Shown here: piece after piece, positions 9,174-18,142 of the stretch
Layout: each line of letters opens with the position of its first letter
Position numbering within the stretch: the first letter of the stretch is position 1
Source: Vibrio europaeus
GTDB taxonomy: Bacteria; Pseudomonadota; Gammaproteobacteria; Enterobacterales; Vibrionaceae
DNA: 64,000 bases
Reading direction: 5' to 3'
NCBI RefSeq assembly: GCF_001695575.1
Contig: NZ_LUAX01000002.1
Span: 62,001-126,000 of the forward strand
Program-made: the position numbers and the translations under genes
The notes under the pieces: model-generated
Seen by the model: only the letters and a program-made list of their open reading frames with translations
The model's database searches: none
What the model was told of the DNA's origin: nothing

Positions 9174-9944
9174 TTATGCTTTAGCTGCTGCCGCTGCTTT
9201 AGCAATTGCTGCGAAGCTTTTAGCATCTAGAGATGCACCACCAACTAGAGCACCGTCGATGTCTGGTTGTGAGAAGTAAGCTTCTGCGTTTTCTGGCTTA
9301 ACAGAACCACCGTATTGGATGATTACTTGCTCAGCAACTGCTGCGTCTTTCTCTGCGATTAGCGCACGGATAGAAGCGTGGATGCGTTGTGCATCTTCAG
9401 CTGTTGCTGCTTTACCAGTACCGATAGCCCAGATTGGTTCGTATGCGATGATTGCGTCGTTTAGCGCTTCAACACCGTAAGCGTCGATCACTGCGTTGAT
9501 TTGACGTGCACATACTGCTTCAGTTTCACCCGCTTCGTTTTGAGCGTCTGATTCACCGATACAGAAAACAGGTTTTAGACCGTTCTCTTTTAGGAAGTTG
9601 AATTTCTTAGCGATGAACTCGTCAGATTCGTTGTGGTATTCACGACGCTCAGAGTGACCGATGATGATGTGAGTAGCACCGAAGTCTTTTAGCATCTCTG
9701 GAGACATATCACCAGTGAATGCACCGCTGTTGTTTAGGTCAGTGTTTTGAGCACCTAGGATGATCTTGTTACCGCCTTTTGCGATTAGCTGTTCAGCTAG
9801 ATCTAGGTAAAGTGCTGGTGGAGCGACAGCTACGTCAACACCTTCAACGCCTTCAAGTTCAGCGTTAAGACCAGTTAGCAGCTCTTTAACCATTGCTTTG
9901 CTGCCGTTAAGCTTCCAGTTACCCATCACTACAGGACGACGCAT
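9174..9944 (-). CDS. tpiA: Triosephosphate isomerase
   Basis: Interconverts dihydroxyacetone phosphate and glyceraldehyde 3-phosphate in glycolysis. The 256-aa TIM barrel has the catalytic lysine in GNWKLNGS (Lys11), the catalytic histidine in [11 protein letters not shown] (about 95-105), the catalytic glutamate in [14 protein letters not shown] (about 165) and the phosphate-binding YGGSVKPEN. The start at 9944 is set by GGAGAT upstream and by homology ([11 protein letters not shown]). It has the optimal-codon bias of a highly expressed gene. Unlike E. coli, no cdh or sbp lies between it and the pfkA region; menA, rraA and a MATE gene are there instead. Confidence 0.98.
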   Translation of the reverse strand: MRRPVVMGNWKLNGSKAMVKELLTGLNAELEGVEGVDVAVAPPALYLDLAEQLIAKGGNKIILGAQNTDLNNSGAFTGDMSPEMLKDFGATHIIIGHSERREYHNESDEFIAKKFNFLKENGLKPVFCIGESDAQNEAGETEAVCARQINAVIDAYGVEALNDAIIAYEPIWAIGTGKAATAEDAQRIHASIRALIAEKDAAVAEQVIIQYGGSVKPENAEAYFSQPDIDGALVGGASLDAKSFAAIAKAAAAAKA

Positions 9945-10215
9945 AGGAATATCTCCGTATTTAATCAATTAATGTAAAAAATCTTCGTAAGAATATAACA
10001 GATAAAATAGGGGAGATCATGATTACCGTCATGTCTTATTTGGATATCACTCATTGGTTGGAGCTGTGATCGCTCATATCTCGCCTTAATCTGCTTTCTA
10101 TCAGTGATCCATTGAACAGATTGGTGGAAACCCACTCGGAATTCAGCATAGAAATTGGTAATAGTGTTGTGCATTTTTTGTTTATTGTGAAACTCTCTTA
10201 CATTTGAGGAATACT

Positions 10216-10563
10216 ATGCCGAACCTAGTAATGGAATACTCCAACTCTGTTGACGAACGCGTTAATGTTCAAGGCTTACTTGAAGACTTACATCATGTCG
10301 CGTTAACTTGCGGGTTGTTCGATGTGGATTCGGTAAAATCCCGCTCTTTGCGCTGCCATAACTGGCTGGTAGGCGAAGCGGGAGATAGCGTTGACTTTAT
10401 TCATATCAGCTTTGAATTGCTTGATGGCAGAACCGAAGAGCAGAAAAGGGAGTTGTCTCGTCAGTTGATGACTGTTTTACAAGAGCAAGCGAGTCATGTT
10501 CATAGCTTAACGGTTAACGTTCGAGATATGGATAAAGCGTGTTTTCAGAAAGTAATTAACTAG
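10216..10563 (+). CDS. 5-carboxymethyl-2-hydroxymuconate isomerase family protein
   Basis: A 115-aa member of the tautomerase superfamily related to HpaF/CHMI, which isomerises 5-carboxymethyl-2-hydroxymuconate in homoprotocatechuate breakdown. The proline exposed after Met removal (MPNLVMEYSNS) is the expected catalytic Pro1. The start at 10216 is chosen for this reason and because GAGGAA at 10206-10211 is well placed. No other aromatic-degradation genes are near, so the true substrate may differ. It is followed 46 bp later by a DUF805 gene in the same direction, and the two may be co-transcribed. Confidence 0.85.
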   Translation: MPNLVMEYSNSVDERVNVQGLLEDLHHVALTCGLFDVDSVKSRSLRCHNWLVGEAGDSVDFIHISFELLDGRTEEQKRELSRQLMTVLQEQASHVHSLTVNVRDMDKACFQKVIN

Positions 10564-10609
10564 TATTTTTGGGGCAAACAGGCTCTAACTTTTTATTTTT
10601 TAGGTATTA

Positions 10610-11038
10610 ATGATGTCGATGAAAGAATTACTGTTTTCGTTTCAAGGTCGAATAGGGCGTAAAACCTATTGGATTTGGAATGTGGTTTATTATTTGATGA
10701 TTGTAGGTTTTGCGTTAGGGATGAACGTTTTAGCGCCCTCTATCGCACATCTGATTCTACCTGTATTTCTGATTGTTATTCTGGTTCCTGATCTAGCGAT
10801 TACCGCTAAACGTTGGCATGACCGTGGTAAATCAAGCTGGTGGCTGCTGTTTAACATCCCACTCGTTATCGGACGTATGACAGTGCCAGTCGGGGATCCT
10901 TCATTAGCCGGTCAACCGTCTATGTTACAAGCCGCGACGTCATTTGCTGCTCTAGCCTGTGGTCTATGGATTTTAGTTGAATGTGGCTTCTTAAAAGGCA
11001 CGGACTGCGAAAATCAGTATGGACCGGAGAGTCGCTAG
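10610..11038 (+). CDS. DUF805 domain membrane protein
   Basis: A 142-aa inner-membrane protein with about four hydrophobic helices. It shows the DUF805 pattern: an N-terminal FSFQGRIGRKTYW motif, a central AITAKRWHDRGKSSWWLL motif between helices, and a C-terminal GTDCENQYGP motif. Members are widespread and their function is not known. Three in-frame ATG codons (10610, 10613, 10619) compete for the weak TAGGT site at 10601-10605; the first is used here. A composite repeat element begins just after its stop and no clear terminator is seen before it. Confidence 0.87.
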   Translation: MMSMKELLFSFQGRIGRKTYWIWNVVYYLMIVGFALGMNVLAPSIAHLILPVFLIVILVPDLAITAKRWHDRGKSSWWLLFNIPLVIGRMTVPVGDPSLAGQPSMLQAATSFAALACGLWILVECGFLKGTDCENQYGPESR

Positions 11039-11053
11039 AATGCTTCGCGCCGA

Positions 11054-11290
11054 GATGCGAGAACGGGCTTCGCCCTATGGTCCGCTTCGCTGCTGGAAAA
11101 CTAGTCTGACAAGCGAGCTTATCCAGTTATTTGTATCCCGCATCCCGTTTCCGTAGCAAGGCGTTCCAAACGAAAAGGGTTGACGTTCTTACGCCAACCC
11201 TAAACACTCTCCAGCTCTCCAGCTCTCCAGCTCTCCAGCTCTCCAGCTCTCCAGCTCTCCTTAGGACGAAGTCCGTTCCCGAGTCCCGCT
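11054..11290. repeat. Composite intergenic repeat element with AGCTCTCC tandem array
   Basis: This fills the gap between two convergent genes. Its parts in order are: an arm containing GAACGGGCTTCGCCC (11061-11075) and CGCTTCGCTGCT; a degenerate TTATCCAGTTAT; a hairpin-like module GGGTTGACG...CGCCAACCCT (about 11178-11201); six perfect copies of AGCTCTCC (11213-11260); and an inverted arm GGACGAAGTCCGTTCCC (11264-11280), which mirrors the arm type seen at 26563. A second, similar element lies at 26535-26838. The inverted arms make it resemble a non-coding MITE/BIME-like repeat. No transposase is present. Confidence 0.8.
11213..11260. repeat. Tandem array, six copies of AGCTCTCC
   Basis: Six exact 8-bp units, with a further partial unit (CTCTCC) at 11207-11212. 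Such arrays change copy number by polymerase slippage. The unit differs at two positions from the AGTTATCC unit at 26666-26785. Confidence 0.95.
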
Positions 11291-11295
11291 CCTCG

Positions 11296-12219
11296 CTACT
11301 TCCTAAGAAAAACTTCTTCCACTTGATGATCCTGACCTTTCTTCAAGATTAAGTGGGCGCGGCCTTTGGTTGGCAGGATATTGGCGTCTAGGTTTACCCC
11401 ATTGATCGACTGCCAAATACTGTGTGCTTTTTCGATCGCTTTTGGTTCAGTCAACTGAGTGTAGTGACTGAAGTAAGACTCAGGTTTGGTAAAGGCACCT
11501 TGACGGAACTTTAAGAAGCGTTCGACATACCACTGCTCGATCACTTCACTTTTTGCGTCGACATAAAGTGAAAAATCCAAGAAATCTGAAACAAAGACGC
11601 GATGTGGGTCGTGTGGGTAATCCATGCCGCTTTGCAACACGTTTAATCCTTCGATGATCAGCACGTCAGGTCGGTCAACGGTTTTGAGCTCTTCGGTAAT
11701 GTCATAGGTGATATGCGAGTAAACAGGTACTTCGAGGTGTGGCTTTCCTGCCTTAACGTCAGAAACGAACTCGACTAAACGCTTAATATCGTAAGATTCA
11801 GGGAAGCCTTTGCGATGAAGAATGCCGCGTTCATCGAGCACCTTTTTCGGGTAGAGAAACCCATCAGTAGTCACGAGCTCAACTTTAGGGTGGTTATCCC
11901 AGCGTGACAGTAAGGCTTTCAGCAAACGAGCTGTGGTACTTTTACCGACCGCGACACTACCGGCAATACCAATGATAAAAGGAGGCGCAGAGCCTTGATT
12001 GCCGAGGAAGTTATTGAGCACGGAATTACGGCTCTGTCTGGCAGCAACATATAAGTTGAGCAGACGCGCTAAAGGTAAGTAGATCTCTTCCACTTCTTCC
12101 ATCGTGAGGCTTTCATTCACACCCTGAAGTTCAACCAGATCGGTCTCGGATAATGTCATCGGTACTGAATTACGTAATTCAGCCCATTGTTGACGATTAA
12201 ATGAGAGATATGGAGTCAT
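11296..12219 (-). CDS. coaA: Pantothenate kinase, type I
   Basis: Phosphorylates pantothenate with ATP, the first and rate-limiting step of coenzyme A synthesis; in the type I family it is inhibited by CoA. The 307-aa protein has the P-loop GSVAVGKST (about residues 87-95), the TTDGFLYP motif and the conserved [10 protein letters not shown] region. The ATG at 12219 is chosen because AGGA lies 6 nt upstream, while an in-frame ATG at 12225 overlaps that site; homologues also begin near MTPYLSF. It is divergent from the tRNA-tufB operon, the same neighbourhood as in E. coli. Confidence 0.95.
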   Translation of the reverse strand: MTPYLSFNRQQWAELRNSVPMTLSETDLVELQGVNESLTMEEVEEIYLPLARLLNLYVAARQSRNSVLNNFLGNQGSAPPFIIGIAGSVAVGKSTTARLLKALLSRWDNHPKVELVTTDGFLYPKKVLDERGILHRKGFPESYDIKRLVEFVSDVKAGKPHLEVPVYSHITYDITEELKTVDRPDVLIIEGLNVLQSGMDYPHDPHRVFVSDFLDFSLYVDAKSEVIEQWYVERFLKFRQGAFTKPESYFSHYTQLTEPKAIEKAHSIWQSINGVNLDANILPTKGRAHLILKKGQDHQVEEVFLRK

Positions 12220-12383
12220 AGTCATCCTAACTTGGTTTCACGATAGAGCAGCGAAAATACAACAACCGAACGAGATTGCAAACGACATCGTCGACATTCG
12301 CGTATTTTTTGCCGACAAATTGGGCGAAATTTCAACAAATAAGCCCATTCAGTAGAAAAAGAAGTTTTTTTTTAAATTTACTA

Positions 12384-12412
12384 TTGCAAGGCAGAAAATC
12401 ATTCAATAGAAT
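12384..12412 (+). promoter_or_regulatory. Sigma70 promoter of the tRNA-tufB operon
   Basis: TTGCAA (12384-12389), a 17-bp spacer, then TAGAAT (12407-12412). An A/T-rich tract resembling an UP element lies at 12361-12380. The GC-rich discriminator GCGCACC is typical of stringently controlled stable-RNA promoters. Confidence 0.85.
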
Positions 12413-12425
12413 GCGCACCACTTAT

Positions 12426-12501
<76 letters not shown>

Positions 12502-12553
12502 TTTCTCCGTTTATCTCTTTAATTGGAGAACAAGAGAAATGGATTAAAAATTT

Positions 12554-12638
12554 GGAGGGGTTCCCGAGTGGCCAAAGGGATCAGACTGTAAATCTGCTGG
12601 CACTGCCTTCGATGGTTCGAATCCGTCCCCCTCCACCA
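12554..12638 (+). tRNA. tyrU: tRNA-Tyr (GTA)
   Basis: An 85-nt class II tRNA with a long variable arm and encoded CCA. The anticodon loop in CAGACTGTAAATCTG gives GTA. Confidence 0.97.
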
Positions 12639-12672
12639 TATTCTTAAGGAATAGCTCTCAGAGTTACGTGTT

Positions 12673-12747
<75 letters not shown>

Positions 12748-12760
12748 CTCTAATTTGAGT

Positions 12761-12836
<76 letters not shown>

Positions 12837-12970
12837 GCTCTAAGCAATGTTTCCTTTTGATACTTTCTCTTTACTAAACTACGTTTAGTGATTAAGAGAA
12901 GTTTATCACCAAGACTTTTTGGTTGCGTGGTCATTCAAGCCACCTAAATCCGTACCTAGAGGGACAACTC

Positions 12971-14155
12971 ATGTCTAAAGAAAAATTTGAACGTACGAAA
13001 CCGCACGTAAACGTTGGTACTATCGGCCACGTTGACCACGGTAAAACAACTCTAACTGCAGCGATCTGTACTACTCTTTCAAAAGTATACGGCGGTGAAG
13101 CGAAAGACTTCGCATCTATCGATAACGCTCCAGAAGAGCGTGAGCGCGGTATCACAATCGCAACTTCTCACGTTGAGTACGACACTCCAACTCGTCACTA
13201 CGCACACGTAGACTGTCCAGGACACGCGGATTATGTTAAAAACATGATCACAGGTGCTGCACAGATGGACGGTGGTATCCTAGTTGTTGCTGCGACAGAT
13301 GGCCCAATGCCACAAACTCGTGAGCACATCCTACTAGGCCGTCAGGTTGGTATCCCATACATCATCGTATTCATGAACAAATGTGACATGGTTGACGATG
13401 AAGAGCTACTAGAACTAGTAGAAATGGAAGTTCGTGAACTTCTATCTGAGTACGATTTCCCAGGTGATGACCTACCAGTTATCCAAGGTTCTGCACTAGG
13501 CGCACTAAACGGCGAGAAGCAGTGGGAAGATAAAATTGTTGAGCTTGCAGAAGCACTAGACAACTACATCCCAGAGCCAGAGCGTGCAATCGATCTGCCA
13601 TTCCTAATGCCTATCGAAGACGTATTCTCAATCCAAGGTCGTGGTACAGTAGTAACTGGTCGTATCGAGCGCGGTATCCTAAACGTAGGTGACGAAGTAG
13701 AAATCGTTGGTATCAAAGAGACAACAGTAACGACATGTACTGGTGTTGAGATGTTCCGTAAGCTTCTAGACGAAGGTCGTGCGGGTGAGAACGTTGGTGC
13801 ACTTCTACGTGGTACTAAGCGTGACGAAGTAGAGCGTGGTCAAGTACTAGCAGCTCCTAAGTCAATCAACCCACACACTAAGTTTGAGTCTGAAGTATAC
13901 GTACTGTCTAAAGATGAAGGTGGTCGTCACACTCCATTCTTCAAAGGCTACCGTCCACAGTTCTACTTCCGTACAACTGACGTAACTGGTAACATTGAGC
14001 TACCAGAAGGCGTAGAAATGGTAATGCCAGGCGATAACATCAAGATGACTGTTGAACTAATCGCTCCAATCGCGATGGACGAAGGTCTACGTTTCGCAAT
14101 CCGCGAAGGTGGCCGTACAGTTGGTGCTGGTGTTGTTGCTAAGATCTTCGCTTAA
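12971..14155 (+). CDS. tufB: Elongation factor Tu (tufB copy)
   Basis: A GTPase that carries aminoacyl-tRNA to the ribosome. The 394-aa product shows the G1 loop GHVDHGKT (about residues 19-26), G3 DCPGHADY, G4 NKCD, and the two beta-barrel domains. The ATG at 12971 follows GAGGGAC and gives the canonical [20 protein letters not shown]. It is the last gene of the tRNA-Thr-Tyr-Gly-Thr operon, as in E. coli. A nearly identical copy, tufA, starts at 62825. The two differ at a few silent positions, most of them in the first 120 bp, which points to ongoing gene conversion. Confidence 0.98.
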   Translation: MSKEKFERTKPHVNVGTIGHVDHGKTTLTAAICTTLSKVYGGEAKDFASIDNAPEERERGITIATSHVEYDTPTRHYAHVDCPGHADYVKNMITGAAQMDGGILVVAATDGPMPQTREHILLGRQVGIPYIIVFMNKCDMVDDEELLELVEMEVRELLSEYDFPGDDLPVIQGSALGALNGEKQWEDKIVELAEALDNYIPEPERAIDLPFLMPIEDVFSIQGRGTVVTGRIERGILNVGDEVEIVGIKETTVTTCTGVEMFRKLLDEGRAGENVGALLRGTKRDEVERGQVLAAPKSINPHTKFESEVYVLSKDEGGRHTPFFKGYRPQFYFRTTDVTGNIELPEGVEMVMPGDNIKMTVELIAPIAMDEGLRFAIREGGRTVGAGVVAKIFA

Positions 14156-14216
14156 TTCTTCGGAATTAGCTAAAGACTTCGGAAAATCTTTGAATAAGAT
14201 TTGACGAACCAGTAGC

Positions 14217-14246
14217 AAAAAGGGCATCATTTGATGCCCTTTTTCT
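14217..14246 (+). terminator. Rho-independent terminator of tufB
   Basis: A 13-bp perfect stem (AAAAAGGGCATCA with TGATGCCCTTTTT) closed by a very small loop and ending in T residues. Confidence 0.93.
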
Positions 14247-14429
14247 GCACTATACAAAATGTCTGTTGTTTTCTTATTCAGCATGGCATTGAGCAGGATT
14301 TTTTGATTGAGGTGTTGCGTCTCAATCAATAAAAGAGTACGTCAATTTATTTAAATTGCCGTTTCATGGATTTGCCCTGCAACAGCGGGGTTGTTGTCGT
14401 CTATATTAAGACTTAGACAGGTTGGTTTT

Positions 14430-14810
14430 ATGAAAGCAAATAATGCTGAAACTCCTGATAGCTCAAATGGCGCAGATATCTTCAAGTGGATTGTCACTTT
14501 TGCTCTGCTAGCTGCCGCTGTTGTGGGTAATTACCTGTATGGTGAAATGTCTGTAGTGATTCGCGCTGCAGGTGTTGTTGTACTAATCGCGGGGGCACTT
14601 GGTGTTTCTGCTACAACAACTAAGGGTAAAGCTGCGATCGAGTTTGCAAAAGAATCGCGTATGGAAGTACGTAAAGTCGTTTGGCCTACACGCCAAGAAA
14701 CTATGCAAACTGCGTTGATCGTTTTAGCTGTAAGTATTGTAATGGCTCTAGTGCTATGGGGCATCGACGGCATTATGGTTCGTCTTGTTGCTCTAGCAAC
14801 TGGGGTATAG
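14430..14810 (+). CDS. secE: Preprotein translocase subunit SecE
   Basis: A small essential subunit of the SecYEG inner-membrane protein channel. The 126-aa protein has the three-helix form found in enterics and vibrios. Two hydrophobic helices lie in the first 70 residues. They are followed by the conserved amphipathic stretch ESRMEVRKVVWPTRQET and a third helix. The ATG at 14430 is used; an upstream in-frame ATG at 14391 would add 13 unrelated residues. It is followed 13 bp later by nusG, the universal pairing. Confidence 0.96.
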   Translation: MKANNAETPDSSNGADIFKWIVTFALLAAAVVGNYLYGEMSVVIRAAGVVVLIAGALGVSATTTKGKAAIEFAKESRMEVRKVVWPTRQETMQTALIVLAVSIVMALVLWGIDGIMVRLVALATGV

Positions 14811-14823
14811 AGGGTTTTAATTC

Positions 14824-15372
14824 ATGAGTGAAGCTCCAAAAAAACGCTGGTATGTGGTTCAAGCCTTCTCTGGATTTGAAGGCCGTGTAGCCCAATCTCT
14901 TCGTGAGCATATCAAAATGCACAGCATGGAAGAGCTGTTTGGTGAAGTTCTAGTTCCTACTGAAGAAGTAGTGGAAATGCGTGCAGGTCAGCGTCGTAAG
15001 TCTGAGCGTAAGTTCTTCCCTGGTTACGTCCTAGTTCAGATGATCATGAACGATGAATCATGGCACTTAGTACGCAGTGTGCCGCGTGTCATGGGCTTCA
15101 TTGGTGGTACCTCTGATCGTCCAGCTCCTATCACTGATAAAGAAGCTGATGCGATTCTGAACCGTCTTGAGAAAGCGAGCGAAGCACCTCGTCCACGTAC
15201 TATGTACGAAGCGGGTGAAGTGGTACGCGTTACTGACGGTCCATTTGCTGACTTCAACGGTACTGTTGAAGAAGTGGATTACGATAAGAGCCGCGTGAAG
15301 GTGTCTGTATCGATCTTTGGTCGTGCAACGCCAGTTGAGCTTGAATTTGGTCAGGTTGAAAAACTCGACTAA
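14824..15372 (+). CDS. nusG: Transcription termination/antitermination factor NusG
   Basis: Binds RNA polymerase through its N-terminal domain and Rho or ribosomal protein S10 through its C-terminal KOW domain. The 182-aa product contains [20 protein letters not shown] at the N-terminus, FPGYVLVQM, and the KOW motif [21 protein letters not shown] (about residues 126-146). It is co-transcribed with secE. A hairpin just downstream could end this transcript, and it also contains the rplK promoter. Confidence 0.98.
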   Translation: MSEAPKKRWYVVQAFSGFEGRVAQSLREHIKMHSMEELFGEVLVPTEEVVEMRAGQRRKSERKFFPGYVLVQMIMNDESWHLVRSVPRVMGFIGGTSDRPAPITDKEADAILNRLEKASEAPRPRTMYEAGEVVRVTDGPFADFNGTVEEVDYDKSRVKVSVSIFGRATPVELEFGQVEKLD

Positions 15373-15412
15373 GACTCTCATTTATAGAGTATAAAAAATC
15401 ACCTTTTTAGGG

Positions 15413-15441
15413 TTGTATAAGGCGCGGATTATGACTATAAT
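15413..15441 (+). promoter_or_regulatory. Sigma70 promoter of rplKA, nested in an inverted repeat
   Basis: TTGTAT (15413-15418), a 17-bp spacer and a perfect TATAAT (15436-15441), followed by a GC-rich discriminator. The -10 box lies in the loop of a perfect 10-bp inverted repeat: ATAAGGCGCG at 15417-15426 and CGCGCCTTAT at 15444-15453. Confidence 0.85.
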
Positions 15442-15460
15442 TTCGCGCCTTATTATTTTG
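15417..15460 (+). terminator. Possible secE-nusG terminator overlapping the rplK promoter
   Basis: The 10-bp stem ATAAGGCGCG/CGCGCCTTAT has a 17-nt loop and is followed by TATTATTTTG, so RNA from nusG could terminate here. The same bases carry the rplK -10 box. The T-run is interrupted, so strength is uncertain. Confidence 0.5.
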
Positions 15461-15554
15461 GCTGAAGCAAAAGTTTCCATCCAAAATAACAAGTTTTATA
15501 TCAACGGGGAGCTGATCAGTCGATTAGCGTTTGTACCCAAAATTAGGAATTATC

Positions 15555-15983
15555 ATGGCTAAGAAAGTTGAAGCTTACATCAAGCTACAAGTTGCTGCTG
15601 GTATGGCGAACCCAAGTCCACCGGTTGGTCCTGCTCTAGGTCAACACGGTGTGAACATCATGGAATTCTGTAAAGCGTTTAACGCAAAAACAGAATCTGT
15701 TGAGAAAGGTCTACCGACTCCAGTTGTTATCACAGTATACAACGACCGTTCTTTCACGTTCGTAACTAAGACTCCACCTGCTGCAGTTCTTCTTAAGAAA
15801 GCGGCTGGCGTTAAGTCTGGTTCAGGTCGTCCAAACACTGAAAAAGTGGGTACTGTAACTGACGCTCAGCTTCAGGAAATCGCAGAAACTAAAGCTGCAG
15901 ATATGACTGGTGCTGATATCGAAGCAATGAAGCGTTCTATCGCTGGTACTGCTCGTTCAATGGGCCTAGTGGTAGAGGGTTAA
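15555..15983 (+). CDS. rplK: Large ribosomal subunit protein L11
   Basis: Binds 23S rRNA at the GTPase-associated centre and is needed for RelA activation. The 142-aa product begins [32 protein letters not shown], with the conserved Pro-rich N-domain. The ATG at 15555 follows AGGAATTATC. It forms a two-gene unit with rplA 4 bp downstream. In E. coli, L1 represses this operon by binding its leader; the 5' leader here (about 15448-15554) is long enough for such a site. Confidence 0.98.
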   Translation: MAKKVEAYIKLQVAAGMANPSPPVGPALGQHGVNIMEFCKAFNAKTESVEKGLPTPVVITVYNDRSFTFVTKTPPAAVLLKKAAGVKSGSGRPNTEKVGTVTDAQLQEIAETKAADMTGADIEAMKRSIAGTARSMGLVVEG

Positions 15984-15987
15984 GATC

Positions 15988-16689
15988 ATGGCAAAACTAA
16001 CTAAGCGCATGCGCGTTATCCGCGAAAAAGTTGACGTAACTAAAGAATACGAAATCAACGAAGCTGTTACTCTTCTTCAAGAACTAGCGACTGCTAAATT
16101 CGTTGAGTCTGTTGACGTTGCTGTTAACCTAGGCATCGATGCTCGTAAATCTGACCAGAACGTACGTGGTGCAACTGTACTACCTCACGGTACTGGCCGC
16201 GAAATCCGCGTTGCAGTGTTCACTCAAGGTGCAAACGCTGAAGCAGCTAAAGAAGCTGGCGCAGACATCGTTGGTATGGAAGATCTTGCTGAGCAAGTTA
16301 AGAAAGGCGAAATGAACTTCGACGTAGTTGTTGCTTCTCCAGATGCAATGCGCGTTGTAGGTCAACTAGGTACTATCCTAGGTCCTCGCGGTCTTATGCC
16401 AAACCCTAAAGTTGGTACTGTAACTCCTAACGTTGCTGAAGCGGTTAAGAACGCTAAAGCTGGTCAGGTTCGTTACCGTAACGACAAGAACGGCATCATC
16501 CACACTACTATCGGTAAAGCAAACTTCTCTGCTGAGCAGATCAAAGAGAACCTAGAAGCTCTTCTAGTTGCTCTGAAGAAAGCTAAGCCGTCTTCTGCTA
16601 AGGGTACATTCCTACAGAAGGTTAGCATCTCTACTACAATGGGTGCTGGTGTTGCTGTTGATCAGGCTAGCCTGAACACCGTAGCATAA
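15988..16689 (+). CDS. rplA: Large ribosomal subunit protein L1
   Basis: Forms the L1 stalk of the 50S subunit near the E site and acts as translational repressor of the rplKA mRNA. The 233-aa product has the family length and motifs such as [26 protein letters not shown] and [14 protein letters not shown]. The start lies 4 bp after rplK, so translation is coupled. No strong terminator follows. An inverted repeat with a new promoter for rplJ lies directly after the stop. Confidence 0.98.
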   Translation: MAKLTKRMRVIREKVDVTKEYEINEAVTLLQELATAKFVESVDVAVNLGIDARKSDQNVRGATVLPHGTGREIRVAVFTQGANAEAAKEAGADIVGMEDLAEQVKKGEMNFDVVVASPDAMRVVGQLGTILGPRGLMPNPKVGTVTPNVAEAVKNAKAGQVRYRNDKNGIIHTTIGKANFSAEQIKENLEALLVALKKAKPSSAKGTFLQKVSISTTMGAGVAVDQASLNTVA

Positions 16690-16693
16690 ATAT

Positions 16694-16721
16694 TTGCGTA
16701 GGCGTGAAATTAGTGTATAAT
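16694..16721 (+). promoter_or_regulatory. Sigma70 promoter of rplJL-rpoBC, nested in an inverted repeat
   Basis: TTGCGT (16694-16699), a 16-bp spacer and a perfect TATAAT (16716-16721). TAGGCG (16699-16704) and CGCCTA (16726-16731) flank the -10 box as an inverted repeat, the same design as at rplK. Confidence 0.82.
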
Positions 16722-16804
16722 TTTGCGCCTAATATTTGTGGTTGGGGCTGAACTTTGGTTCATTTAAATTCTTCTAGAATTTGCTTTGAATTATGACCCA
16801 GTCT

Positions 16805-16985
16805 CCGTCCAAGACCGTAGGTGTCTGAGTTTGTTTGACAAATGATGACTTAATTTCCCCTACGTAGATGGTGCCCGAACTGACAGAAAGCTCTATGTAA
16901 ATAGTTACCTTTCTTCTGGGAAGCACCTCAATAGCTCTCACTGTTGTGATAATAGTGAGTGGTGTAACGACAACCAGGAGTAAAT
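16805..16985 (+). ncRNA. L10 leader of rplJL mRNA
   Basis: This region before rplJ has the L10(L12) autoregulatory leader pattern: ACCGTAGGTG (about 16814-16823) pairs across a loop with CCCTACGTAGATGGTGC (16858-16874), and the bulged stem is the L10 binding kink-turn seen in E. coli. A second hairpin (CACTGTTGTGATAATAGTG, about 16939-16957) lies just before the ribosome-binding site AACCAGGAG. L10-L7/L12 binding would block rplJ translation. The remainder of the 300-bp gap holds the promoter. Confidence 0.78.
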
Positions 16986-16990
16986 CCAAG

Positions 16991-17485
16991 ATGGCTTTAA
17001 ACCTTCAAGACAAAAAAGCAATTGTTGCTGAAGTCAACGAAGCTGCCAGTGGTGCACTTTCTGCAGTTGTAGCTGATTCTCGTGGCGTTGAAGTGGGCGC
17101 GATGACTTCTCTACGTAAACAAGCTCGTGAAGCGGGTGTTTATGTACGAGTTGTTCGTAACACACTAATGCGTCGTGCGGTTGAAGGTACAGACTACGAG
17201 TGTCTAACTGACACTTTCACTGGTCCTACTCTAATCGCATTCTCTAACGAGCACCCAGGTGCTGCAGCGCGTCTTTTCAAAGACTTCGCTAAAGAGAACA
17301 CTGACTTCGAGATCAAAGCTGCTGCATTTGAAGGCGCGCTAACTGACGCTGAAGTACTAGCGACACTACCAACTTACGACGAAGCTATCGCACGCCTAAT
17401 GATGTGCATGAAAGAAGCTTCTGCTGGCAAGCTGGTACGTACTATCGCTGCACTACGCGACCAAAAAGAAGAAGCTGCGGCATAA
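16991..17485 (+). CDS. rplJ: Large ribosomal subunit protein L10
   Basis: The base of the ribosomal stalk: it binds 23S rRNA and carries L7/L12 dimers on its C-terminal helix. The 164-aa product begins [19 protein letters not shown] and contains the RNA-binding [15 protein letters not shown] segment. The start at 16991 is fixed by CAGGAG at 16975-16980. Its mRNA leader holds the autoregulatory site. It is followed 57 bp later by rplL. Confidence 0.97.
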   Translation: MALNLQDKKAIVAEVNEAASGALSAVVADSRGVEVGAMTSLRKQAREAGVYVRVVRNTLMRRAVEGTDYECLTDTFTGPTLIAFSNEHPGAAARLFKDFAKENTDFEIKAAAFEGALTDAEVLATLPTYDEAIARLMMCMKEASAGKLVRTIAALRDQKEEAAA

Positions 17486-17542
17486 GCCTTGCTTTTTTCT
17501 GGTTGCTTAATAAACTTATTGTTGATTTAAAAGAGAATTGTT

Positions 17543-17911
17543 ATGTCTATTACTAACGAGCAAATCCTAGACGCAGTTGCAGAAATGTCTGTAATGCAAG
17601 TTGTTGAACTAATCGAAGCGATGGAAGAGAAATTCGGCGTTTCTGCTGCTGCTGCTGTTGTAGCTGGCGGCGCTGCTGGTGGCGAAGCTGCTGCTGAGCA
17701 AACTGAGTTCGACGTAATCCTAGAATCTGCTGGCGGCAACAAAGTTGCTGTAATCAAAGCGGTACGTGGCGCAACTGGCCTAGGTCTTAAAGAAGCTAAA
17801 GGCCTAGTAGACGGCGCTCCTGCACCTCTTAAAGAAGGCATCGAGAAAGACGAAGCTGAAGCTCTTAAAGCTCAGCTAGAAGAAGCTGGTGCAAGTGTTA
17901 CTGTTAAGTAA
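17543..17911 (+). CDS. rplL: Large ribosomal subunit protein L7/L12
   Basis: The flexible stalk protein that recruits translation factors. The 122-aa product has an N-terminal dimerisation domain, an Ala/Gly-rich hinge ([18 protein letters not shown], about residues 34-51) and a C-terminal factor-binding domain with [20 protein letters not shown]. It shows extreme optimal-codon bias. The gap to rpoB contains a partial terminator. Confidence 0.98.
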   Translation: MSITNEQILDAVAEMSVMQVVELIEAMEEKFGVSAAAAVVAGGAAGGEAAAEQTEFDVILESAGGNKVAVIKAVRGATGLGLKEAKGLVDGAPAPLKEGIEKDEAEALKAQLEEAGASVTVK

Positions 17912-17942
17912 TTATTGCATAGTTTCTTAGCCTAACGGCTAA

Positions 17943-17976
17943 TGGCTGGTGGTTTTATAACCACCGGCCTTTTTGC
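17943..17976 (+). terminator. rplL-rpoB attenuator
   Basis: GGCTGGTGGTT and AACCACCGGCC form an 11-bp stem with one wobble pair, a short loop and TTTTTGC. By analogy with E. coli this ends part of the rplJL transcripts and lets the rest continue into rpoBC. Confidence 0.85.
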
Positions 17977-18142
17977 GCTGTAGGGGTTGGGTGATTTTTC
18001 CGCTGTTTGAGCACCCAGATTCCTAGCAAAAAACATTTCATGAGCTCTTAATGAAATGTCACTACAATCAAACAGATGTTAGTCACTGTCTCATAACTAT
18101 TGGAGACAGTTTGGGTCACTTATCAGCGAGCTGAGGAACCCC

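Noticed and set aside
9945..10215. 271-bp gap between tpiA and the tautomerase gene checked for small genes
   Set aside because: Open frames lack ribosome-binding sites or recognisable content. Only the two divergent promoters are expected here.
11213..11260. Regular short repeats that could suggest a CRISPR array
   Set aside because: The 8-bp units are directly adjacent with no spacers, and no cas genes are in the window. The same holds for 26666-26785.
11131..11352. Plus-strand open frame with Ser/Pro/Leu repeats
   Set aside because: It translates the AGCTCTCC array and runs antisense into coaA.
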